A program made the position numbers and the translations under genes. Positions 1 to 11,365 of a stretch of DNA of 64,000 nt are shown here, piece after piece. Each line of letters starts with the position of its first letter. Positions within the stretch are counted from its first letter, which is position 1. The stretch comes from Sweltsa coloradensis (lineage: Eukaryota > Arthropoda > Insecta > Plecoptera > Chloroperlidae): assembly GCA_024449915.1 (NCBI GenBank), contig JAMZAV010000322.1:62001-126000 (forward strand). Reading direction: 5' to 3'. The notes beneath the pieces are model-generated. The model did no database searches, was not told the DNA's origin, and saw only the letters and a list, made by a program, of their open reading frames with translations.

Positions 1-1834
1 TAATTAGTAACACATGATTGTCGCAATGCCCAAAAATATTCACCCTTTTTAGGAAAAATTTGAGAGCATTTATATAAAAGCTGTACAAATTCATTCTTTC
101 AAAAGGAAATTAAACCTTTTATAGGGTAATTTTTACATTTTACCCTTTTTGAGGGGGTTTTTGGATTGGATTATTTTAAAGGGTTCGTGGTATTCCCCCC
201 TTTCTTTATTTTTTTTTTGAAAAAGAAATGCTAAAAATTTAAAAACAGGGCGGGTTTTACCCCCAAAAACCACTAGGCAAAGAAGAGCGTCCTGTTATTG
301 ACGATTTTAAAATAATCAATTTCTTTTTTAACGGAAAAAACAGCACCCAAAAGGGTCTTTCTGCCCAAATTGGGTAAAAAGTGAAAATTTTACTTTTCAC
401 AGTTATGCCCAAAACAAATATTCACAACTGTATAGTTCCACGGCTTTTTTCACAATGCACTCTCCCCTGGGGACACTTTTCAATTTTATGATTTTTTGTC
501 ACATTGGGATTCCCTTTTTGGGGGGGCCCCAAATTTTTTTTACTATCTCAAAAATCACAATCGACACATCGAGGGGTGCATTTTGTCCAATCACTTCCCA
601 AACAAACCCACACACTTTCGCAATTTAATGGTATTTTAAAAGTTTTTTGGGGATAACCCCCAATGTTTTTAGACTGAAACGTTTAAGAGATTTTAAAAAA
701 TCGACGCTGCAAAATGTCCTGAATAAATAGATTTTTTTTCACATTTTAAAAAACAAAGGAGGTTATAAATTTTAGATCAAGGGAAAAGAAAATCTTGCTT
801 TAAATCACAAGTTTTTGGGGCCCTATCCCCGCTTTTTTACAAGAGGACCCGGGGTTAAAAAGGTTTTTTGATGTTTGTTTTAGGCGAATGTTTTCGGGGA
901 AAAACCCAAAAATTAAATTTAATTTGGGCACGGAAAAGAGGATTTTATTTATTTCGACGTCGGGAAACCCAAAATGGGCGAGGGAATGGACCAACCTCCC
1001 CTTTTAGCATTAAAATGGAAGAAAAAAGCCCGAGAGTTAGACAAACCCCTTTTGAACCCCCCCTCAACCCGCGGGCTAGTACCTGACATTCGGGTCAGGG
1101 GTTTAAAGCGTTTTCATTCCGGTTGGAACGCTAATAAACGGCGTTCGTTGTTTATAGGGGTAGCAATACCGAAAAACGAAAAAAAAAACAAAAAAATTTG
1201 AAGGGGGGGGAAAAGGGGTTGTGGAAAACTTGGGAATGATCACATCACGTTTTTAAAATTTTTCCTCATTTAAAATCCCAGTTTTTAAAAAAAAAAAAAA
1301 AACAAGTACAAAAAAAAATACACGCCAAAAAAAAATTTTTTGGGGCCCAGTGGATACAGACAGAAAAAACTTGGGAAAATTCTGTATTTTTGTTGGTACA
1401 ATAAAATTTAAATTACTTTTTTTAGAAAGTATTCGAATAGGTAAAAAGGGAAAAAAAAGCGCCCCGGGTTTTGACCTTTCTATAGTGCATTTGGGGGTTT
1501 CAAGCATAAAAAAATTTGGGGGAGAAGGGACTTTTTAAGGCCTACTTATCAAAAAAAATGAGGGTGGATCCGCTACGATTTTAGTCTTTTTTTCTGCTGG
1601 AGAGCAAAAAGGTTTAAAAAGTCTATAAAAATCAGTTTATAGTGTAAAACTTATATTTTTTTTAATTTTTTGGTTTTCCCCAATTAGCCAAAAAAATAGA
1701 TTTTTCACCCAAAAAATTTAAAAAAATTTTTAAAAAAAAAATATAATTTAAACAGTTTTATTTGGGCAAATAGGCTTAAAATCAAATCGCCCTTTTCATC
1801 CCAAAAAAACTCCCAAATTTTGATAAAAAATTAT
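1..1834. other. Low-quality, homopolymer-rich sequence without a recognisable gene
   Basis: I see no conserved protein, RNA or repeat end here. The short open frames are low-complexity and rich in Lys, Phe and Gly from long A, T and G runs. Mononucleotide runs of 4-15 bases are far denser than in most of the window. The family C copy starting at 1835 shows the same texture and differs from its clean relatives mainly by bases replaced with their neighbour, so this stretch is probably a poorly polished consensus. Confidence 0.6.
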
Positions 1835-2521
1835 TAAGAAAGCGAAGGGGGGCGTTTCCATTTGGGTCTGCCCGGGAAAAAATTAAATCATGGGTTTTTT
1901 TGTTTTTTGTTTGTTTGTTTTGTCTCGCCATTTAAAGTTCGAAAAGGAGGGTCGGATCGATTTTAAATTTTGACCTTCCGCAAAATTTGTTCTCGATGAA
2001 TGCCATTAGTTCTGTGGCAAAATCGTTCAAAGGGTTAAAAAGTTACATTAAAGTTAATCGAAAGTTTTTTTTTCAAAATAACCGGCGACAAAATGTGAGA
2101 TGGCCAAATCATTTAGAATGTCCGTCCGGTCACGAATATGTTAATTTTATTTTGATCCGATAAGTAGTGTAGATGGAAATTACATTATAAAAAAAGTAAC
2201 GTTGCCATGGCAACGAAAAGATGCGCGAAGTTTCTAATGCACTGCCACCTATAGAAGTAATCAAAATACTTTCGAGAAAGTAGTCTATTATTTGTCACCA
2301 AAGAGTTGAATAGTTTTCCCAAGGAGTCAAGGTCCTCTAGATGGCGGTGGATTTTATCCACAAAGTAAAGGTTTTCACATGGGTTTATCCAAATACCTTG
2401 GCAATAATAAATAATATTGGAAACGCGAACGTCGTAAATTTTAAAATTTAAAAATTGTGCAATGTGGGTCTAGCTATAGTACGTGCTCGCTTATCAACGC
2501 GTCCAACTGAGCGTTTCCTAG
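1835..2521 (+). mobile_element. Non-autonomous Helentron-like element, family C, copy 1
   Basis: The 5' end is a degraded AAGCGAGC-type sequence followed by the family text 'gcgtttccat', and the body matches the copies at 2891-3392 and 60963-61953. The 3' end reads GCTCGCTTATCAACGCG, then TCCAACTGAGCGTTTCCTAG. GCTCGCTT is the inverse of the 5' terminus and lies about 40 bp inside; AACGC and GCGTT form a short stem just before CTAG. T flanks both ends. No coding capacity. The first 200 bp are altered by apparent homopolymer inflation. Assignment to Helentron/HINE follows from end structure, not from any encoded protein. Confidence 0.7.
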
Positions 2522-2890
2522 TTATTCCAATCAGAAATTTCATATAATACTAATGGCTGGTGATAGTCATATTTTCAGTCAAAAATTATTCAAAAAGTAA
2601 TAACAGTAAATAATAACAGTAATACAAATCATTGATTGATAAATTGCACTAAAATATACTATTTATTTATTAATCCCACAGACAACGTTTTGGTTTGAAC
2701 TTGGTTTCACTGGAATATTCAAAACACTAAAAATAATGATAATTCAATATAAAATCTAAATTTAATGTTATAAAATATCACACAATTTTTGTACAAATCA
2801 GTTTCTCATTGATATTTGATACACACCGAAATTAGTCATTATTTATTCATAGTGTTATGGGAAAACTCTGAATATGGATATAACTTAATT
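2522..2890. other. AT-rich spacer
   Basis: AT-rich DNA with short direct repeats such as 'aataacagtaa'. I see no gene or element boundary. Confidence 0.5.
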
Positions 2891-3392
2891 AAGCGAGCGA
2901 AGCGAGCGTTTCCATTTGACTCTGCCGGAAAAAATAGTTACTGGTTTTGTTTTGTTTTTTTTGTTTGTATGTCTCGCCATAACGTTCGAACGGAAGCTCG
3001 GATCGAGTTGAAATTTTGACCATCCGCAAGCTTCGTTCCCGATTGAATGCCATTAGTTTTGTGGCAAAATCGTTCAAAAAGTTAAAAAGTTACATTAAAG
3101 TTAATCGTGACCGGACGGACATTCTAAATCATTTGGCCATCTCAGATTTTGTCGCCGTTTAGTTTGAAAAAAACCTTTCGATTAACTTTAATGTAACTTT
3201 TTAACTTTTCGAACGATTTTGCTACAAAACTAATGGCATTCAATCAAGAACGAAGCTTGCGGATGGTCAAAATTTCAACTCGATCCGAGCCTCCGTTCGA
3301 ATGTTATGGCGAGACATACAAAAAAACAAAAAAAACAAAACCAGTAACTATTTTTTCCGGCAGAGTCAAATGGAAACGCTCGCTTCGCTCGC
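2891..3392. repeat. Family C foldback: two 5' ends joined head to head
   Basis: The left arm (2891-3107) starts AAGCGAGCGAAGCGAGCG and matches the 5' part of family C. The right arm (3179-3392) is the same sequence inverted and ends in the mirrored motif CGCTTCGCTCGC. The 71-bp spacer (3108-3178) is the reverse complement of the next stretch of family C, so the right half simply extends further into the element. Both halves lack the 3' CTAG terminus. The product is a long inverted repeat able to form a hairpin. Confidence 0.85.
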
Positions 3393-3477
3393 ATATCTCA
3401 TATGGCCAATAATATAATCAAATAGGGCCTACAACAGCAATTTAAAAAAATTAGTTCTAGCACAATTATTGTGTAGG

Positions 3478-3560
3478 CTAGTATAAATAAAATAAATAAA
3501 TAAATTTTTATTTAGAGTCTGCCCACTCAGTTATATAAGTGATTTTCAGATTGACTGTGC
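3478..3560 (+). repeat. Fragment of the 'GAGTCTRCCCACTCAG' TIR repeat
   Basis: An AT-rich run of taaa units is followed by 'tttatttagagtctgccc' and 'actcagttatataagtgatt'. The same block lies inside the right arm of the TIR element at 19854-20407, in its inverted left arm, and near 17290-17345. It is an isolated arm fragment here. Confidence 0.6.
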
Positions 3561-4769
3561 CCTATGTTAGGACCTAGAAATGAAGTTTTAAAAGCCTATA
3601 TGGCCTACCAGGTCTAGTAGGCCTGGGAAAACATTGCCTCAAGAGTCATTTGGATCATTTTTGTAATATCATTTAAATCAATTTTACCCTGCACCTTTGT
3701 ACAAGGAAAAATGGATTTCTGAAATAATACTGTTGGTGAACGAATTTTTTGGTCCGCTGGTACAAAATTCGAAAAAATGTGTGCTAAAATTTTAATTTTG
3801 CACTTGCGTTACTGGCTACAACGTTGTCCAAAAATTGAAATATGACGTCTGATTATGAGGTTGTGTACCGTGTAAAAAATACTTTTGTGGACGAGTCTCG
3901 CTTTCATCCAGACATCTTTCTTGTGAACTTTCCGGTCAGATAAGAGTACTACCATTATCAGATTTATTCATCGTTTTTATTGTATTTTGTATTTGTGAAT
4001 AATGTTTAATGTTTTTTTTGTAATTACGGCAAGAAGTTGATGATATTGATACATTTTAATTATTATGAGATGGCCGTGTTGTTGCCCAGCATTTGCAATT
4101 TGCAATTTGTATCCATACGTCTATCTACGTAAATCGTACACTTGTATCTTTAATTTCTTATTCATAATTATGCAATTAAGCAATTCAAATTGACAAAGCA
4201 TATAATCACTAGTATTTGGGGTGAGTACTTAATAACTTCCGGAAAGTTATTAACCCATTTTTCACACACAGGTAATGTTCGTATACCTGAGTAAAATTTA
4301 GCCTGTGTTGCCAGGTAGTATACCAAAATCCTTACAACGGTGACAGTTTTCAAATTCATTTCACTTTATCCTTGACAATAGCGCATACGTAGGCAATCAC
4401 GATCCTAGTATTATTTCAATAGCCTCGCAAATTATTAGTAAGTAACATGCAGTGACGTAACGCAAATTGCCCTACCTCCATCCCCCGCAAGAAACGTTTT
4501 CGGGCACCATAGGTAACGAACCAATAGATTATATAATCAGAACGCTTTCAGCTATAACGTCCGTGTTCAACTTCTCCCCCCCCCCCTCTCTAAATGTCCC
4601 ATCGTACAAATTTTTATCGAGTTTTGGTCAGTCATTGAATGAGTGCAGTGAGTGGTATAACGGCTTTGATTTGACTACCATAAGCAAAATAGCTCAGATG
4701 TAATTTTTTTTTAAATGTCTGTTAGTTCTCTATACTGTGCAAACTACTACCCCGATCCCGGCCCCGATT
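3561..4769. other. No gene seen
   Basis: AT-rich sequence with a poly-C tract near 4575. Short open frames show no conserved motif, and no repeat matching the rest of the window was recognised. Confidence 0.5.
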
Positions 4770-5770
4770 TTGACGAGATGATCGTGAGTTCCATGGTGAC
4801 ACTACTTTGTTGCACACGAAGAGATAATAACATTTCGTTTCAGGAAATGACGTTCGGGGGATTGATCTAAATTAGTTTCTTGTAGGAAAATAATGTCAAT
4901 TCGTTGTTGTAAGAGCAAGTTTGACAGTGCTTCTTGTTGTGTCACTTTCTAACCCGCGCACATTTTAATGACATAAAACTTACATTTTTTTCTTCGGCAA
5001 CTCTACTCTGTAAGGATATTCCCGGCCTTAGAGCGCATTGCCTTGTTGTAGATTTTTATCGAGGGTGTTGTGTTCTGTCTTACCTGTTCCAACTGCTTGT
5101 AGAACTGATCTACATTTAATGTACAATCGTTCACAATAAGCATTATTCTTTTGAAATGACGCGAGTAGTTAGAAAAGAATGTCCTTTAGAGCGGGTAGTT
5201 AAGCCCTGGTCACCCTGACTGATATCGATGATGTTGAGGGAGTATTCGGCCAGTTCATTTTCTAGCCTGGGTTTCTTGGGCCGCGCTACACCGGCTATAT
5301 TTAGTCAGAGTCTATATTGTTTAGTTTGCTTCCATCCAGAATTGTTGTTTCTTCTCTTGGGACGACAGCGCTGACACTTTCATCACGGTCACGTTTTGCG
5401 ACGAGGCTGATGGTGCGTTCATTAGTGGGGGAGGCATAGTTAGGGTCATAGTGATTGTGCAGGTGAAAGATAATTTTTCAGGAGAAATTCGATGGGGGCG
5501 CGGTGACGGACGAGCAGGCAGCGGAGGTGGCATTTAACCGGAGGAGGAGGTTTACGAGTCTCCCGGTTAGGACGCGCTAATGATTTCTTGCAATTACAGG
5601 AAATGTGGCCTCTTTCATTACATGTTAAACATGTCACGTGTCCATTGTAAGAAAAACTATCACTTTCACACCGTCCACTTCCAAGTGAAGTGCATCAGGT
5701 ATTTTAGATAAACTTTGAACAATACGTAAGCTTACTTACGGAACGATTTTATCCACAGTGAGCTATTTTA
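4770..5770 (-). pseudogene. Decayed LINE fragment: zinc knuckle followed by start of APE-type endonuclease
   Basis: Reading the minus strand from about 5770, a translated stretch containing 'SLSKIPDALHLEVDGVKV' leads, after a one-base shift near 5640, into a CCHC zinc knuckle, CLTCNERGHISCNC (C-x2-C-x4-H-x4-C), then a Pro/Arg-rich tail. Further along, at about 4975-4795, another frame gives 'LLLQQRIDIIFLQETNLD', which matches the start of the apurinic-like endonuclease domain of LINEs: the FLQET segment with its metal-binding Glu. The order, nucleic-acid-binding knuckle and then endonuclease, fits ORF1 end and ORF2 start of a LINE (L1/Tx1-like or a related clade; the clade is uncertain). Several stops and shifts intervene and no reverse transcriptase is present. 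It is an old, dead copy. Confidence 0.55.
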
Positions 5771-6684
5771 GACCCATATGACAGGTCTCGTTAGTGTCTG
5801 GTTATATTGTACCATAAGGTTTTATCTAATTTTCTTAAATCTCGTGCGTAATGAACGGGAAAACGTTTGAAAGAAACAACCTTTGTTTCAGCAGAAAAAT
5901 GTTTCCCAATAGACACCAGGGAACCATCCTGTGTGCATTCAGAGTATCCTCATTGTTAAAGAATACACACCCCTAATTAGCTCTAGGGCACCGCGTAGGT
6001 AACGTCTATAGAGGGCTGGTGTCGGGTTGATTGTCACAATAACTGCAGAGTTTGGGTGTAATATTTGCCATTCTGACGAGCGGATCTTTCTAGGTTAGAG
6101 ACAAGTCGTAGCCCTATGTTTTTCATACCAGTTCAATGCTGAAGAACTGTGATCACTAAAATCATTAGAAATAATAATTCATTCAGTACTCGTCCTGTAT
6201 GCCTACAAGTTGTTAATGTGTGAGTAAGACACGCACATTCCCATAGAAAGGGTATGATGGAATGGAGATTAACTATTGTAAGAATAAGATTACATTACTA
6301 TTACTTGACCCATTGACCGCCTGCGGCAATCCCGACTGGTATAGTGTTATGCGAGGGGCATGCAATTGCACCCTAGGATTTCCCGCGTTTCATTAAAAAA
6401 ATATTACCTTATGTGGGACAAATGGTATTACTTATAGGCAATCATTTTAATTGGTACGTCCAACATAGAAACGAGCTTGATCGGGTCGAAAATTACAAAA
6501 TTGATAAAGATGTACGTATGCAGTGATAAAAATATGCGTGAGGGTCGTCTCTAGAAATAGAAGAAACCAGTTGATTTTATAAACGTAATTGGATCGAATA
6601 ATAACCTGGTAGAACTCACCCCGATGCAGCAAAATTCGAGAAAAGTAACGGTGGTTAATTACGCCTATCGCAAAAAAAATCAGA
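5771..6684. other. No gene seen
   Basis: The minus strand may hold more of the decayed LINE just above 5770, but I could not follow a frame. No other feature was recognised. Confidence 0.4.
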
Positions 6685-6790
6685 TCGGGAATTGGACCCG
6701 CGTCTCCGCTTGCTATAGGTACGTTATAGTCACCAAGTGCATGGCAGCATCAAGCAGACCAGGTTCAAATTACTGGTCAAAGGTAGTCAA
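6685..6790 (-). repeat. Possible tRNA-derived SINE relic
   Basis: On the minus strand, GGGTCCAATTCCC (6690s) resembles a pol III B box, and an upstream 'CTTGGTGACTATAACG' could be a decayed A box at suitable spacing. The acceptor and anticodon stems are not clear, so this is a weak call. Confidence 0.3.
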
Positions 6791-6934
6791 ATTTCTGAAT
6801 TAAATTTGAATTAACAAATTGCAAAGATTTTTTTATTACGGGAAAGCACATACTGCGAAACTTTTTAAAGCGCTTCTTGATAAGTTCTATGAACAGATCA
6901 CAAAGTTATTTACCGATTGATAGTATTTTCGCAT

Positions 6935-7000
6935 GACATTAATCGAACTCGATCATTTAATCTGGCAGTATACGCCATTAGACCAGCTATCACTGATTAG
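6935..7000 (-). repeat. tRNA-derived SINE head (fragment)
   Basis: The minus strand shows 'TAGCTGGTCTAATGG' (A-box-like) followed about 30 bases later by 'GAGTTCGATTAA' (B-box-like). Spacing and order match a tRNA-type internal promoter. The acceptor stem is not conserved, so a functional tRNA gene is unlikely. Confidence 0.45.
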
Positions 7001-8146
7001 GAAATGTGTGGGCGACTTACAATTATAATATCCTCAACCCTCAACACATACTGCCAATAATATGTTAGTTAATTCACAACACCGAATCTACAAGCATGCA
7101 TATCATCGAAGATACTTGAAAACTGCTTATATAACAGTAAAACACATTTGAACTCAAGAGAGATTTAACCGTAAATAATTATAAATCGCTTATTGGATGA
7201 GCGTAGCGAGCGAAGCGAGCAAAGCGAAGATTCCATTTCACTACACTGGAGAAAAAAATCCGGAATGTTTTTTTTTCTTTTTTTCTTTTTTTTCTGTATT
7301 TTAGTGTGTGTTAACACGATTCCGGCTAAACCGATACTCCAATTGCGATGAAATTTTATGGAGGTCTACGAAATCTCTGAACGAAGAACTGCACGGGGGG
7401 AAAAATCGATCAAAAAATTATTTCTCATGAAAATCGCAATTTTACGATTTTTTTCGATTTAAAAAAAAAAATCTTCGACTTATAACATCTACATGCTTTA
7501 TCCGATTGTAATGATTTTTTCACATAACCTTAATTTTATGAATTTATATATTCGTGTGAAATTTGAGCGCAATCGAAAAATCATTTCTCATGATAATCGC
7601 AATTTTACGATTTTTTTTCAATTTTTAACATTTCTTCGACGAATAAAACCTACATGCTTTATCCGATTGTAATGATTTTTTCACAGAACTTTAATTTTTT
7701 TTAATTTTTTTAATCGTGCCCCTTAGCAACCAAACAAACAAACACCTATCCTTATGTTATGATATGAAGACTTTATCTATTTAAAGTGGTTTTTAAAGAG
7801 GAATAATATTATTTTGTGTTCAAGAAATTATCAAGGAATATCAAGGAATTGTTTAAGCCATAAACCTTTAAAAATGGTAAGCAAAAACTGAAGCTACACT
7901 AAGTTTTGTTATCTGGGCTAGGCCAAGACCTCAGCCTATGTGTTATTGATTCTCACATGTCAATTGAAAAGAGATTTCACAGATCAAGATGAAAGGTGGG
8001 CTATTAAGATCGATATTTATTTTGGAAGTTTTACTGTGTATGAACTTTTTGATAAGCAAATCAGATCAAGTAGATCAAACTAGGGAAGAATACATTGTAT
8101 ATGTAGAACACTACCAAATCTGGAGCAATGTATTAACAATTAATCA

Positions 8147-11100
8147 TTGTCACATATCTTCTTCAACGCTGTTATGAGTGCTGTAAAGCAAAGGTATGTA
8201 GACATCTGTTCTTCGGCTGGAAGAAGTAGACGGAGAAGAGGGTTGCGTGTTCCTGCTCTGGCATGGCCATGTTCTGCTTTTAGTTTTGCTATGTACATGA
8301 TAGCCTTATCTGGTGACGTGCAGTTGAATCCAGGCCCTGTTGCAATTGGCGGTCATAGCATATGCTCTTCGTGTAATACTGTTGGACGAATCAGACAAAT
8401 ATTCCTCGAGTGTGGAACATGTAACAAACAGTATCACCGTACTTGTGTTAAGATGAAGCCACTGGATTACAAGAAAATGATAGCCGCTCATCGTGTTTGG
8501 ACTTGTTGGGAGTGTGTACTGCCTCAATTTACCAACTCTTTCTTTAACGATTCTGGCACTTCTTGTTCGACAAGTGATGTTATTCAAGACTTAGATTCAC
8601 ATAGAGCTGAATCAGGTCTGAAGATGCTGCAATTTAATGCGAGAAGCCTAAAGAACGGTAAGAAACTGCCAGATACACTTCTCTTTATCCACTCTCACAA
8701 TGCAGATATTGTGTGCGTTTGTGAAACATGGCTCAATTCAAAAATACATGACAATGAACTTTTCCCGGATACCAATTATGTTATATTTCGGAAAGACAGA
8801 CAAAATCGGACAGGGGGTGGCGTTCTAGTAGCCATAAAGCCGGAATTGCACCCTATTCGCATGTCAAGTCTTGAACATGAAGATGCTGAATGCATTTGGG
8901 TGAAAATATCAACAAATGATAAGACATTTCTAATTGGTTCTGTTTACCGTTCTCCAAATTCATCTGATGATTGTAATAAAGCATTACTGAACTCACTAAA
9001 CAGTATAGCAGATGTAAGTCAAAATTATACAGATATTATTTTGTGTGGAGACTTTAATCTTGATGTAACATGGTGTAACATTCCTTGTGCACACAATGCG
9101 ATAGCTGAGGAATTCGTGTCCTGCTTTTATGACCTACTCCTCTCCCAACTTATTAATGAACCAACCAGAATAACAGCAATGACTAGTTCAACTCTTGATC
9201 TCTTACTGTGCAGCAATACCGAACTTTTAGAGAATATTACTGTTGTGGAAGGTGTTAGTGATCATTATGCAATCACAGCAACAATTAGAGTCAAGTCTCC
9301 AAAACAAAAGAAGCTGAAAACGGAGGTATACAATTACCAAGCAGCTGACTGGAATTTACTCTCTGAACTTCTTGCGGATAGGCTACCTATGCATTATGAT
9401 ACGGATGACATTAATTGTGCATGGAATAAATGGACTGATGTTTTCTGGCAATGTGTTAGTGAATCTATAGCAAAGATTAGGATTAATACTAGAAGGCGAT
9501 CACCATGGATAAACAAAGATCTTATCAAATCAATTCGTAAAAGAGATATTCTTTTTAAGAAGTATAAGAAATATCCTTCAACTGAAAGATGGGATCATTA
9601 TAAGAAAGTTAGAAATTCTATCAAGAAAGCGACTCGTGCTGCTCACCAGGAGTATGTTTGGTCTATAGGATCCAATTAAAAAAAATTCTGGAAATATATC
9701 CATAGTAGACGAGGAAGTGCTGCCCCTGACCATTTCGTTGTTAACGGTAATTCGGTGCATGATCCTTTGGACATAGCTAACGCCTTCATTACTCAGTTTA
9801 AGGATAATTACACAGCAGAAGACAACAGCAAAAATACAACAGAAAATGTTTTGCCAACAGTTAGTACACCAGCGATTACTTTGGATGACACCTTCTTTCC
9901 AGTAAGAGACATCTGCAGGGAGCTAAAGGAAATGCGACCCAACGCTGCTACGGGACCAGATGGAATCCCAGCTAGAATACTCAATCAGTGTGCCAATGCG
10001 CTAGCTCCTTCAATGAGCGTGATTTTCAATCTATCAATGTCATCAGGGTCTTTGCCAGATCAATGGAAAGAAGCTAATGTGGTTCCAGTCTTTAAAAAAG
10101 GAGACAAACTTAATATGGAAAATTATAGACCGATTTCTCTTACTTCAATAGTGTGCAAATTGATGGAGAGACTTGTGTCAAATCAAGTGCGTCACCACTT
10201 TGAAGTAAACGATCTTTTGAACTCTAACCAACATGGTTTCCTACCTAGGAGATCTTGTGTTACTGCCCTAACGGTTATGATTGATGATTGGCTACACATG
10301 TTAGAAGATTCCACAACTAAACAGGTCGATTGCATTGCTATTGACTGGTCTAAAGCATTTGACCAGGTTCCTCATTGCAGACTGCTTTCTAAATTATCTG
10401 TGTATGGTGTTCAAGGTAATGTTCTTAAATGGATCAGGTCATTTCTTTCCAATAGAACCCAGTCTGTTATTTTTCATGGAGCCACCTCCCACCGTATTAA
10501 TATTACTTCCGGTGTGCCTCAGGGTTCAGTGATAGGTCCTCTCCTGTTCATAATATACTTTCTGGACTTACCACAGTGCGTTTCTTCAAAGATGATTCAG
10601 TTCGCTGATGATACCACCATTTATAGACCAATTGCCTCTGCGGAAGATATGATAGAGTTCCAAAAGGATTTGGTGTCAATAGAGCGTTGGTGTACATTAA
10701 ACATGATGAAAATTAACTCTGATAAATCGCAATACATACGCTTCTCAAGATCTAGAAACCCTTTGGTGTGCACGTATTGCCTACAAGGATCCCAGGTTCC
10801 CATTTTTAATTCTATAAAATTGTTAGGTATTTATATAACTGACAACTTGAAATGGAATGTGCAAACTGATTTTGTTCGCAATAGAGCAGCTTCTCTGCTT
10901 GGGTTTGTAAATAGGAGTGTTGGGAGGAGTAGGCAACGGCCGCAACGCACAATAAGAACTGGTTACCTTACCTTGATACGTCCCATTATAACTTACGGTA
11001 TTCCTGCGTGGCATCCTACAACTCAGCAAAATATGATCAAGCTTGAACGAATTCAGAATAGGGCCACCAAATTGATTTTAGGGAAAGGTCATTTCAATCC

Positions 11101-11365
11101 AAGTGCTAGTTCACGGCGTAGTATCTGTGACATTCCTTCCATTGGAAATTTTTGTAATCAAGCTGATGTGAGATTGTTGAGAGGAATGTTAACAAGACAA
11201 GTTGATGTCGATCCTTACCACAGAATATCCATAAGTGAAAGACAACTCCCTAGAAACAACACAGGTGTTCCCTTAATACCACCTATAGGGCCAGAACATC
11301 GGCGTACCAGAATAGGCTCTTTAATCGATCTGTTTCATTGTGGAATCTCCCACCAAGTGATTTGA
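8147..11365 (+). pseudogene. LINE polyprotein: 2A-like, PHD, endonuclease, reverse transcriptase; one in-frame stop
   Basis: Two open stretches (8147-9679 and from about 9680 to 11365) lie in the same frame and are separated only by a TAA at 9677-9679. Order: Arg-rich and hydrophobic leader (about residues 25-54), GDVQLNPGP (56-64), PHD finger with C4HC3 spacing starting CSSC and ending CWEC (about 72-119), then an APE endonuclease with the expected Asn (QFNARS), Glu (CETWL), GDFN and SDH motifs. After the stop come the RT motifs: GPDGIPARIL, NYRPISLTS, HGFLPRRS, DWSKAFDQV, GVPQGSVIGPLL, FADDT and LLGIYITD. The catalytic Asp pair is intact. The start could also be Met at 8174. Whether the stop is a real mutation or a base error in an A-run is open. 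Confidence 0.9.
8312..8338 (+). other. 2A-like ribosome-skipping motif GDVQLNPGP
   Basis: These nine codons sit at residues 56-64 of the LINE ORF, straight after a hydrophobic stretch. The usual 2A consensus is D-[VI]-E-x-N-P-G-P; here the Glu is Gln, and all other key residues (Asp, Asn, Pro, Gly, Pro) are kept. If active, the ribosome would skip the Gly-Pro bond and release a leader of about 63 residues from the PHD-endonuclease-RT protein. The leader's hydrophobic segment resembles the signal-sequence-like 2A leaders described in sea urchin. Activity with Gln at this site is not established by the sequence. Confidence 0.75.
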
